DNA of 64,000 nucleotides, taken from NCBI GenBank assembly GCA_024234995.1, contig JACKNF010000003.1, positions 62,001 to 126,000 of the forward strand. Reading direction: 5' to 3'. The stretch's first letter is position 1. Each line of letters opens with the position of its first letter. Below the pieces are notes generated by a model that worked only from the letters and a program-made list of their open reading frames with translations, was not told where the DNA came from and made no database searches. This DNA comes from Gammaproteobacteria bacterium. GTDB taxonomy: Bacteria; Pseudomonadota; Gammaproteobacteria; Competibacterales; Competibacteraceae. Below are positions 23,815-31,469 of the stretch, piece by piece. Both the position numbers and the translations under genes were made by a program.

Positions 23815-25575
23815 TCAATCCAACGTCAAGCGCCGCTGGGCGCAGGTGTATAGGCGTTTCCAGAATAGGCGGTTAAACAGCACCACATACAAGCTCATCA
23901 CCGCAATACCCAACGCAACGCGCGGGTGATCGCCTTGAACCGTCTGCTGGGCGATGTAAGCGCCGATCCCGCTGGCAGTCAGCGCCGTTGCGCCCCAATG
24001 AGCAGCTTCAGCCACCACGCTGGCATTCCAGGCTCCACCCGAAGCGGTCAAACCGCCGGTGAGGCAGGCAGGGAACACCGCTGGCAGTAATACCCGCCGC
24101 CACAACAGCCAGCCCCGCAAACCCAGGTTGGCAGCCGCTTCCTTGAGATCGCTGGGCAAAGCCGCTGCCCCGGCGATGACGTTAAACAGGATGTACCATT
24201 GCGCACCCAGGATCATCAGCGGGCTGAGCCAGATCTCTGGGTTCAGGTGACGGACGGCGATGAACGATATGATCACCGGAAACAGCAAGTTGGCCGGAAA
24301 CGCTGACAAGAACAGCGCTAGCGGCTGGATGCGCTGTGCCAACCGTGGCCGCAAACCGATCCAGATGCCGACTGGCACCCAGATCAGGCTAGCCAACACG
24401 GTCAGAATGACCACGCGCGCTAAGGTGTATAGGCCGAGCAAAAAAACATGCGCGATCTCGGCGTCGCTGGTCCCGGCCAGTATGAACCGGGCCAACAGCA
24501 CAATGCTGAGGATCGCCATGCCTACCAGAAAAGTCAGCCATAGCGTGTCAAGCCAAGGGTCGATTCGCTGCCACAACCGTAACTTAGGCAAGGGCTGGCG
24601 AATAATAGGACGCCGGGGCATGCACAACGATATCCAGGCCCCTAACCGGATGGGCAACGCCATCAACCTCCGCACGAGCCAGGTGCGCCGCAACAACTCC
24701 AGGAACCATGATCGCGGCGCATCCTGGCTTTCAGCGAATTCAAACTTGAACTTGCTGGCCCAGGCCACTAAGGGCCGGAATAACAACTGGTCGGTCAGCA
24801 GAATCACCACCAGCATGGCGAGGATGGCATAACCGACAGCGGGCAGGTTGCGCTGGCCGATGGCCACAGCGATATAGGAACCGATGCCCGGCAACAGGAC
24901 CGTCTGATTGGAAACCATGATGGCTTCCGAAGCGACCACGAAGAACCAGCCGCCGGAAACTGACAGCATCGTGTTCCAAACCAGCCCCGGCATGGCGTAG
25001 GGCACTTCCAGTTTCCAGAACTGCTGCCAGGCCGACAGTTGGAACAGGCTGGCAGCCTGATACAAATCCTTGGGCAACATCCGCAGCGAGTAATAGAAGC
25101 TGAATGCCATATTCCAGGCTTGTGAGGTAAAAATGGCAAAGATCGCCGCGCATTCCGCACCCAGCAGGCGGCCAGGGAACAGGTGGACGAACCAGAGGAC
25201 GGTGATGGACAGAAACCCCAGGATGGGTATCGATTGCAGGATATCCAGCAGCGGAACCAGGATTTGTTCCGCCCGATGACTGCTGACTGCGGCCTTGGCG
25301 TAAATAAAGGTGAATAGCAACGAACACAGTAATGCAATCCCCATTCGCAGGGTGGTGCGCAAAGTGTATTCCGGTAGCAGGGCAGGGTCCAGCGAGACCG
25401 GCAGCGGGGCGCCAAACCGATAGGGCTCGACCATCTGATGCGCGCCCCACGCCAATAGAAACAGTACGCCAAACACTACCGGCAGCAACAGCACATCCCA
25501 GCGGTTCGGCAGATGCAACCCAGTCAGAAGAGCCGGGGCAGCGATGGGCTTATGCATAAAGATAGGCTTATGCAT
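23815..25575 (-). CDS. Duplicated (fused) anion-type ABC transporter permease
   Basis: Inner-membrane permease of about 586 aa made of two consecutive binding-protein-dependent permease domains, each with about six membrane segments; the first EAA-type loop is near SLFQLSAWQQFWKLEVPYAMPG and the second near EAAANLGLRGWLLWRRVLLP, given here as LSAWQQFWKLEVPYAMPG and AANLGLRGWLLWRRVLLP. Domain fusion allows one chain to replace the usual homodimer. This arrangement corresponds to the 'duplicated permease' class of anion transporters. The start is ambiguous: ATG 25575, a GTG at 25581, or an internal ATG, because the first codons are a duplicated MHKPI sequence. Confidence 0.85.
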   Translation of the reverse strand: MHKPIFMHKPIAAPALLTGLHLPNRWDVLLLPVVFGVLFLLAWGAHQMVEPYRFGAPLPVSLDPALLPEYTLRTTLRMGIALLCSLLFTFIYAKAAVSSHRAEQILVPLLDILQSIPILGFLSITVLWFVHLFPGRLLGAECAAIFAIFTSQAWNMAFSFYYSLRMLPKDLYQAASLFQLSAWQQFWKLEVPYAMPGLVWNTMLSVSGGWFFVVASEAIMVSNQTVLLPGIGSYIAVAIGQRNLPAVGYAILAMLVVILLTDQLLFRPLVAWASKFKFEFAESQDAPRSWFLELLRRTWLVRRLMALPIRLGAWISLCMPRRPIIRQPLPKLRLWQRIDPWLDTLWLTFLVGMAILSIVLLARFILAGTSDAEIAHVFLLGLYTLARVVILTVLASLIWVPVGIWIGLRPRLAQRIQPLALFLSAFPANLLFPVIISFIAVRHLNPEIWLSPLMILGAQWYILFNVIAGAAALPSDLKEAAANLGLRGWLLWRRVLLPAVFPACLTGGLTASGGAWNASVVAEAAHWGATALTASGIGAYIAQQTVQGDHPRVALGIAVMSLYVVLFNRLFWKRLYTCAQRRLTLD

Positions 25576-25579
25576 AAGC
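25548..25579. repeat. Duplicated palindrome GCTTATGCATAAGC at permease start
   Basis: GCTTATGCATAAGC (25566-25579) is a perfect 14-bp palindrome, and GCTTATGCATAAA repeats it 18 bp away (25548-25560). Both overlap candidate start codons of the permease gene. It may be a dyad operator or only a small duplication of the first codons. Confidence 0.45.
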
Positions 25580-25791
25580 ACTAGAAATCAATGAACGTTT
25601 GCTGGCCGGTGGAGATATATAACGCTTCCTCGATGCATTGCAAAGCCGCCGCTTTGAACCGCCCGGCACTTCGCACCACGTCTCATTACGCTTAAAGAGG
25701 GAAAATTCCACGACTCAGGCAGGATGCCTCTATGTTGATTATGGACGGTGGGCGGCAATGACGCCCACCTCTTTGTCATCCCGCTTAAACC

Positions 25792-26349
25792 TCATGAACT
25801 GGGCTTGTTCGCCGCCTTTTCAGGCTCAGGTGAACTCGCCGCCTTTTCAGGCTTGGGCGAATTCATCGCCTTTTCAGGCTTAGGGAGTGCTGCCAGGTAA
25901 TCCACGAAGCTTTGCGATTCGGTCACCCAGCCATCTTCTGCATTCTTCAGCGCCAGGTTGGCTTCATAGTACTTGTTCCCGGCCAACAGCGTTGCGGCTT
26001 CATCGACCGCTTTGGACATTGCCTCAAGTGGCATAAACAAGGTCGTCAAGGTCATGCTTTCATCCGCCGGACCCAGCACTTCAATTGCTTTCCTGGTTTC
26101 ACCCTTCTTGAGATGCTCATTGACCTTATTCATCTGCTCTTTTTTCTCCGGATTCAGGACAAAGTCATCGGCGATGGTCAGCCGGGCATCAATCGGGACC
26201 ATGGGACCCATATCGTTTTTCTGCGGCTTAATCGCCAGTTTGTCCACATCCTTAGTGGCCGCGGTCAGTGCCATTTTCGCTTGATCGACCAATTTCACGG
26301 CATCCTGAGGTTGTCCATCGAAAATAGCAATAGACTCAGCAATGCCCCA
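25792..26349 (-). pseudogene. 5'-truncated YfdX family gene
   Basis: YfdX proteins are exported, acid- or stress-related proteins of unknown exact role. From 26298 leftward the frame codes for a YfdX-like body (VDQAKMALTAATKDVDKLA, later PIDARLTIADDF and ADESMTLTTLFMP). The homology continues upstream of that codon (AESIAIFDGQPQDAVKLVDQ) but the frame is closed by TAA at 26350-26352 without any ATG and without a signal peptide, so the N-terminal part is missing. The only usable start is a GTG at 26298 inside the conserved region. The C-terminus holds three PKPEKA-like repeats. Most likely a gene remnant; a non-canonical start producing a cytoplasmic form is the alternative. Confidence 0.65.
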
Positions 26350-26531
26350 TTAAGAGAGTCGAGGAACACTCGGGGGCACTCGCAATGTGAGCGGTGCTCG
26401 AAATTTCCAGGGATTCCGCGATCAGATTGATGCAGATGGATAAGATGAGTAGATTGAACATAACTGAAATCAGGACTCGCTTTCCGTTATTCCTCTGCCC
26501 GCACATCGATTGCAAGGCCGTAGAAAAATCC

Positions 26532-27941
26532 ATGAACTCTTCCACTGTTAAGCGCTATCTGCCCTGGGTCGTCGCGACTGCCCTGTTCATGGAGCAACTC
26601 GACTCCACCATTGTTAATACGGCAATTCCAGCGATGGCGGCGAGTCTGGACGTGACGCCGCTGAGTCTGAAGGCTGTCGTGACCAGCTACATCCTGAGCC
26701 TGGCTGTCGGGATTCCGGTGAGTGGCTGGATGGCGGACCGGTTCGGCACCCGGCGGGTGTTTGGTATCGCAGTAGCCGTCTTTACAGCGTCCTCGATCCT
26801 GTGCGGTCTGGCCGTCAATGCCCCAATGCTGGTGGTCGCGCGCATTCTACAGGGCATCGGCGCAGCGATGATGATGCCGGTGGGCCGGCTCACGATCCTT
26901 CGCACCTTTCCCAAATCGGAACTGCTGGTGGCAATGAATTTCGTCATTATCCCGGCGTTAATTGGGCCGCTGCTCGGTCCCACGGTGGGCGGCCTCATCG
27001 TTCATTGGGTGTCGTGGCGCGAAATCTTCTTTGTTAACGTGCCGGTAGGCTTAATGGCGCTGCTGCTGGTGTATCGCTATATGCCGGATTATCGCAGCGA
27101 TACGCCGCGTCCTCTGGATTTGACCGGTCTGCTTTTGTTCAGTACCGGCACCGCCTTACTGTCCTGGCTGTTGGAAATCTTTGGCGAACACACGATCGGC
27201 CCGGCTCCGGTGGCTGTTTTGTTCTTGCTGTCCATCGGTCTGCTGATCGCCTACGGTTGGCATGCCTGCCAGACGCCTTTTCCTTTGCTCCGCCTCGCGC
27301 TGTTCCGGGTGCGCACCTTCCGTGTCTCAGTCGTTGGCGGCTTTATCACGCGGCTGGGCATGGGCGGGCTGCCGTTTCTGCTGCCCTTTCTCTACCAATT
27401 GGGTCTGGGCCTGCCCGCCTGGCAGTCGGGCCTCCTGATGATGCCTACCGCCGCCGCTGCCATGAGCATGAAACTTATCTCCACACGGGTGCTGAGGCGT
27501 TACGGATACCGGCAGGTGTTGATCGTGAATACGGTTATGATCGGGCTGACCATCAGCCTTTTCGCCCAAGTGAACGGGGACACGCCGATTCTACTGATCG
27601 TGCTCCTGGGACTGGCGCAGGGATTTTTCAACTCGCTGCAATTTTCCAGTATGAATTCGATGGCTTATGCCGACATCGAGACACCCGATTCAAGCATGGC
27701 CAGCACCATCGCCAGTTCGCTACAACAACTGTCGATGAGCTTCGGCTTAGCCTGCGGATCGTTGGTGACGGCCTGGTATCTGGGCGACTTGCCCCAAACT
27801 GACCATTTGGCTGTAACTAATGCGCTGCATCACACTTTTTTGACTCTGGGTGGTTTAACTATCTTGTCATCGCTGTCATTTTGGACACTGCGTTCCGATG
27901 ATGGCGAAAGTGTCAGCCGGGGAAACCCGCAAGAGGTGTAA
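26532..27941 (+). CDS. DHA2-family MFS drug efflux transporter
   Basis: Proton-driven exporter of the EmrB/QacA class in the inner membrane, 469 aa with about 13-14 hydrophobic segments. Seen: FMEQLDSTIVNTAIPAM in helix 1 (the D(L)DxTIVNVALP motif of DHA2), GWMADRFGTRRV (loop 2-3 motif A), and the proline/glycine-rich motif C region GPLLGPTVGGLIV. ATG 26532 starts MNSSTVKRYLPWVVATALF; an upstream ATG at 26394 would add 46 unrelated residues. No membrane fusion protein or TetR regulator is adjacent. Substrate cannot be told. Confidence 0.88.
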   Translation: MNSSTVKRYLPWVVATALFMEQLDSTIVNTAIPAMAASLDVTPLSLKAVVTSYILSLAVGIPVSGWMADRFGTRRVFGIAVAVFTASSILCGLAVNAPMLVVARILQGIGAAMMMPVGRLTILRTFPKSELLVAMNFVIIPALIGPLLGPTVGGLIVHWVSWREIFFVNVPVGLMALLLVYRYMPDYRSDTPRPLDLTGLLLFSTGTALLSWLLEIFGEHTIGPAPVAVLFLLSIGLLIAYGWHACQTPFPLLRLALFRVRTFRVSVVGGFITRLGMGGLPFLLPFLYQLGLGLPAWQSGLLMMPTAAAAMSMKLISTRVLRRYGYRQVLIVNTVMIGLTISLFAQVNGDTPILLIVLLGLAQGFFNSLQFSSMNSMAYADIETPDSSMASTIASSLQQLSMSFGLACGSLVTAWYLGDLPQTDHLAVTNALHHTFLTLGGLTILSSLSFWTLRSDDGESVSRGNPQEV

Positions 27942-27977
27942 TACGTGGTAGTGAGCACCATCCACTTGAACTATTTA

Positions 27978-28145
27978 CTATGCAAATTTTCCCCTAAACA
28001 TAAAGAAAACAGCACCCATTAAACATAGACCAGCCCACAAATAATCGAGTTTCAATGGCTCTTTGAGATACATGACTGAAAATGGTATGAACACCGTTAA
28101 CGTAATCACTTCTTGTATGATTTTTAACTGACTTATGGTGTTCAT
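27978..28145 (-). pseudogene. 3' remnant of a DUF486 (DMT superfamily) membrane protein
   Basis: A 55-codon frame on the minus strand reads MNTISQLKIIQEVITLTVF, continues with PFSVMYLKEPLKLDYLWAG and ends FMFRGKFA before TAG at 27978. This is the C-terminal half of the small DUF486 membrane proteins, normally about 110-118 aa; the first two membrane segments are missing. The ATG at 28145 lies at the break and has no clear ribosome binding site. It sits in AT-rich sequence between the MFS gene and the NYN gene, consistent with deletion during gain of foreign DNA. Confidence 0.7.
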
Positions 28146-28302
28146 CTAATTAAAGTTAAAGATGTATAAAATTATGATATTTAAAGCGCAGCTTTGAACA
28201 GGCAAAATCCGGTTGATCCGCTGGTTTTATGATGCTTTGCGCCGCGTAAGCCTTAATGCCGTCCGCTGTTTTATTGTCGCGGACACATACTTGAGCCAAT
28301 TG
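28146..28302. other. AT-rich spacer without a gene
   Basis: 157 bp between the DUF486 remnant and the NYN gene stop. No open frame, hairpin or terminator that I can support. It belongs to the AT-rich block that runs from about 27950 to 29200. Confidence 0.5.
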
Positions 28303-29007
28303 TTATATGTCTTTTCTCTTAACTACATAATGCCCATTGCCGTCTCTTTTGAGTTCAAAAGATCCCATTGCTGCAACCAAATCACTCAGCCTTGAGTATC
28401 CGTAGTTCCTCGAATCGAAAGATGCATGGTTTGAAATCAATGTTCCTACCCTTGAAAGTTTAGACCATCCATTATCATCTCTTGTTGTTGCCAGTGCATT
28501 TCGCAGTAACTTCAGCAATTGCACATTGGATCTCAATTCATTCTTCTTTTTCTCTTCCTCCTTAGTATCAACTTCTTCATCTAGGTAGAGAAAAGTGGAA
28601 CATGCGTTTACAAACGCCGAAGGCGTTTTTCTTTGTCCAAAACCGATAACCATTTTACCGTCAGATAAAATTCTGGTTACAAGTGGCGTGAAATCACAAT
28701 CGGAAGTGACTATACAAAACGCATCTGTATTCTTTGTATAAAGGATATCCATTGCGTCGATGGTCAGCGCAATATCCGTTGCGTTCTTTCCTTTTGTTAG
28801 GTCATATTGCTGTATGGGTTGTATCGCATGATCATGAATTATTGATTGCCATCCATTAAGGTTTGTGGATGTCCAATTTCCGTATGCTCTCCGTATGTTT
28901 ACTTTTCCGTAACTTGCCAGTTCGGTTAGAATGTTCTGAATGAATTTCGAAGGCGAGTTGTCAGCATCAATCAATAAGGCTATGTTCGTTACTTTTTCAT
29001 GAGGCAA
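28303..29007 (-). CDS. NYN-domain (LabA/DUF88) PIN-like nuclease with C-terminal OST-HTH/LOTUS domain
   Basis: Predicted RNA-processing protein, 234 aa. The NYN domain (about 5-150) shows the acidic residues of the PIN-like fold: LLIDADN at the start, ATDIALTIDAMD in the middle and TSDCDFTPLV. Residues about 165-230 look like an OST-HTH/LOTUS winged helix (LLKLLRNALATTRDD, then FDSRNYGYSRLSDLVAAMG). The start is TTG at 29007 with GAGGAGGG 6 nt upstream, a convincing though rare start. Codon use and base composition are far more AT-rich than in flanking genes, a sign of transfer. Stand-alone NYN-LOTUS proteins are widespread, and their targets are mostly unknown. Confidence 0.85.
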   Translation of the reverse strand: MPHEKVTNIALLIDADNSPSKFIQNILTELASYGKVNIRRAYGNWTSTNLNGWQSIIHDHAIQPIQQYDLTKGKNATDIALTIDAMDILYTKNTDAFCIVTSDCDFTPLVTRILSDGKMVIGFGQRKTPSAFVNACSTFLYLDEEVDTKEEEKKKNELRSNVQLLKLLRNALATTRDDNGWSKLSRVGTLISNHASFDSRNYGYSRLSDLVAAMGSFELKRDGNGHYVVKRKDI

Positions 29008-29013
29008 GTGTTG

Positions 29014-29021
29014 CCCTCCTC
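29014..29021 (-). promoter_or_regulatory. Ribosome binding site fixing a TTG start
   Basis: GAGGAGGG on the minus strand lies 6 nt before TTG 29007. No ATG or GTG is available at that distance, so the TTG is the likely initiation codon of the NYN gene. Confidence 0.65.
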
Positions 29022-29207
29022 AAATACATAATGGGGCGGCAGATAACCCGCAAGCCCAGACAAAACGCAACTTTGGACGGGTATCGCATCAGCAGATACC
29101 TATCCACTACCCTCGTTATCGCAGATAAAAAACATCTGCGACAAAAATTGATAAATAAATTGTACACTGTGATTCACAAGCCTGCCATATCGGCAATGAA
29201 ACATTTC

Positions 29208-29789
29208 TCAGCGGACAAAATCCCGTTTACCGTTCCTGCCTAGTTCGAGCAGCAACTGGCCATCCTGCACGGTCACCGACTTCAAGAACATCCGGGTCCA
29301 CCGGTGCCGGTAATCAGCCGGGTCGAATGTGTAAACTGGAGTAGCGGCAAGAACCGGGTCCAATGCCAAACTGATCAATGTCAGCACCGGTTTCGCATAA
29401 CCGGCGAGCATGCCGGGAAGCTCCGGTGACTGGAGGCGGGGATCACGCAAATAGAACGCGCCCTGATCCCGCTGATACTCCAACCGCAGCGTCATCCAAC
29501 CGCGCCATGCAGGACAGAAACCACCGGGGAGAGTGGCTTGGAGCGTAACTTCAAGACCGGCTGTGTCGTCACCGGCTTTCAGCCGGACCACAGGATCACG
29601 CACAGCCAATGTACAACCGTAGCGGGTTTTCTCTAGGGGAAAGCGGCTTGCCAACAACCGCTGAAGAGTCGCTTCGGGAATCCGCACTGTATAGGAAGGA
29701 AACCACATCGCGCGGATAGCCGCGCGCAAGCAGCCCCATATCCAAACCCGCCCTTTCCAGGCGCTGACTTTTATTAATGGCTTTACCAT
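29208..29789 (-). CDS. DUF1439/YceB-like protein
   Basis: Function unknown. The conserved core begins TVRIPEATLQRLLASRFPLE, a pattern shared with the DUF1439 family (E. coli lipoprotein YceB), followed by alternating beta-strand segments (CTLAVRDPVVRLKAG, AGLEVTLQATL) and a C-terminal strand KSVTVQDGQLLLEL. The N-terminus (KGRVWIWGCLRAAIRAMW) is hydrophobic and basic; it could be an export signal or anchor, but no classic lipobox is seen. ATG 29789 is used (193 aa); a TTG at 29819 is possible. It lies 107 bp downstream of the DegP-like gene on the same strand, separated from it by a small palindrome. Confidence 0.55.
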   Translation of the reverse strand: MVKPLIKVSAWKGRVWIWGCLRAAIRAMWFPSYTVRIPEATLQRLLASRFPLEKTRYGCTLAVRDPVVRLKAGDDTAGLEVTLQATLPGGFCPAWRGWMTLRLEYQRDQGAFYLRDPRLQSPELPGMLAGYAKPVLTLISLALDPVLAATPVYTFDPADYRHRWTRMFLKSVTVQDGQLLLELGRNGKRDFVR

Positions 29790-29836
29790 TCTAAGTGGCT
29801 CAAAGGATTCAAGCCTCAAGTATGCGCCTGTAAGAG

Positions 29837-29864
29837 CGCCTCCCCCAACCAGTGAGGAGAGGCG
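29837..29864. repeat. Small GC-rich palindrome between degP-like gene and DUF1439 gene
   Basis: CGCCTC (29837-29842) pairs with GAGGCG (29859-29864), with two further C-G pairs inside. The arms resemble those of the hairpin at 21681. It lies in the gap downstream of the protease gene and could also attenuate read-through, but lacks a U-tract. Confidence 0.45.
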
Positions 29865-29896
29865 TGAAGATGGTTTTTCAGCTGTTGCCGCTATGT

Positions 29897-31366
29897 TCAG
29901 CCAGCCTGATGCTCTTTCGCCGGGACCTCCAGCGCCAGATACAGCGATCCACCATCGCGCTTCACCAGCAACGGCACCCGTTTACCTGCGGGTAGCTGTT
30001 TAACAAGTTGCTGAAGCTGCTGAGCGCTTTTAACCGGCTGGCGGTTTAGGCTGACGAGAATATCACCCGCTTGCACCCCCGCCTCAGCGGCGATACCCGG
30101 CCCGACCTGTTGGACCCGTACACCCTCCTCCCCCTGGCCGGGCGGCAAGTCGGCGACTAACACATTCAACCGTGGCGAACCGTCGTCCGGCGCGCTGCTC
30201 ATTGCCAGCTCATTCTGGTCCTGATCCGGTAAGGCGCCAAGAGTCACCGGAATTTCCTGCTGCTTGCCCTCACGAATGATGGTCAGGGTCTCGGTCACAT
30301 TGGGTTTCGTCGACCCGACCAGTGGCGGCAGATCGGCACTATCCACGATCGGTTTGCCTGCGTAGCCAATGATGACATCACCGGGTTTCAGTCCCGCCTT
30401 GGCCGCAGGGCTGTCCGCATTCACCGCCGACACCAGCGCCCCGCGCGGCTGATCCAGATTAAACGAGCGGGCCAAATCCTGCGTCACCTCTTGCAGGGTA
30501 ATGCCCAGCCAGCCTCGTGTAACACGGCCCTCTGCTTTGAGCTGCGCCACGACATCCATCGCTACATCCGCCGGGATGGCGAATGACAATCCCATATAGC
30601 CGCCACTGCGGCTGAAAATCTGGGAATTGATCCCCACCACCTGACCGCTCAGGTCAAACAGCGGCCCGCCGGAATTGCCGGGATTAATCGGTACATCCGT
30701 CTGGATAAACGGCACATACGTGTCGTTTGGCAACGACCGGCCCAAGGCGCTGACGATACCCTTGGTGGCAGTGCGCTCCAATCCAAAAGGCGCACCGATA
30801 GCAAATACCCACTGCCCGACTTTGAGATCGCCGGGATTACCGACGGTCACAACCGGCAGGCCCTTGGCGTCAATCTTAAGCAAAGCAATGTCGGATTGCG
30901 GATCGCTACCGATGACCTTGGCCGGAAATTCACGCTTATCGTTCAGCTTGACGGTAATCTTGCCCGCACCATCGATTACATGATGATTGGTAATGAGATA
31001 GCCATCGCTGGAAATGAGGAAGCCGGACCCCATCCCCTGTAGAGGCTGACTCTTGCCGCCGTGTGGCATCTTCGGCATCGGAAAGCGCTTAAAGAAAGGA
31101 GCAAACGGATTGTTATCATCGTTCAAATCCGGCATCCCGCGCCAGGCGGCGGCCGGCTGATCTTTCCCGCTGACCGTGATGTTCACCACCGCTACAGCGT
31201 TTCGTTCAACCAGCGCGCTGAAATCCGGAATGGTCATCTCCACCCGAACCGGCGGCGGCGCATCGAACGCCCATGCCGGTGACAGGGTACCGGTCGCCAG
31301 CACGGCACTGCCCGTGGCCAAGGCGACCGCAAAGGTCAGTTTTCTAAGTTTGCCGGAAAATCGCAT
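29897..31366 (-). CDS. Periplasmic serine protease/chaperone of the DegP/DegQ/MucD family
   Basis: Degrades or refolds damaged envelope proteins. After a signal peptide ending AWA comes a trypsin-like domain with the catalytic triad visible as TNHHVID (His), SDIALLKID (Asp) and GNSGGPLFD (Ser), then two PDZ domains (about 275-370 and 385-480). 489 aa. The ATG at 31366 is chosen because AGGAG lies 8 nt upstream; the ATG two codons before it is only 3 nt from that site. It lies 103 bp downstream of a QseBC-type sensor kinase gene on the same strand, suggesting control by, or co-expression with, that system. Paralogue identity (DegP, DegQ or MucD) cannot be fixed. Confidence 0.93.
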   Translation of the reverse strand: MRFSGKLRKLTFAVALATGSAVLATGTLSPAWAFDAPPPVRVEMTIPDFSALVERNAVAVVNITVSGKDQPAAAWRGMPDLNDDNNPFAPFFKRFPMPKMPHGGKSQPLQGMGSGFLISSDGYLITNHHVIDGAGKITVKLNDKREFPAKVIGSDPQSDIALLKIDAKGLPVVTVGNPGDLKVGQWVFAIGAPFGLERTATKGIVSALGRSLPNDTYVPFIQTDVPINPGNSGGPLFDLSGQVVGINSQIFSRSGGYMGLSFAIPADVAMDVVAQLKAEGRVTRGWLGITLQEVTQDLARSFNLDQPRGALVSAVNADSPAAKAGLKPGDVIIGYAGKPIVDSADLPPLVGSTKPNVTETLTIIREGKQQEIPVTLGALPDQDQNELAMSSAPDDGSPRLNVLVADLPPGQGEEGVRVQQVGPGIAAEAGVQAGDILVSLNRQPVKSAQQLQQLVKQLPAGKRVPLLVKRDGGSLYLALEVPAKEHQAG

Positions 31367-31380
31367 TGTCATATCTCCTC

Positions 31381-31438
31381 ACGCAATATCAAGCGGATCA
31401 TTACCGGGACCGGAACACTTCCGGCCCCCTGATTGCGT
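31381..31438. repeat. Nested inverted repeats between sensor kinase and protease genes
   Basis: ACGCAAT (31381-31387) pairs with ATTGCGT (31432-31438), and inside it CCGGAA (31410-31415) pairs with TTCCGG (31419-31424). Together they could fold a two-part stem in the mRNA leader just before the protease ribosome binding site. It may attenuate, process or stabilise the transcript. No U-tract follows on either strand. Confidence 0.45.
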
Positions 31439-31469
31439 GTTATTGTCTCTGGCAATGCTTAAGGAAATC

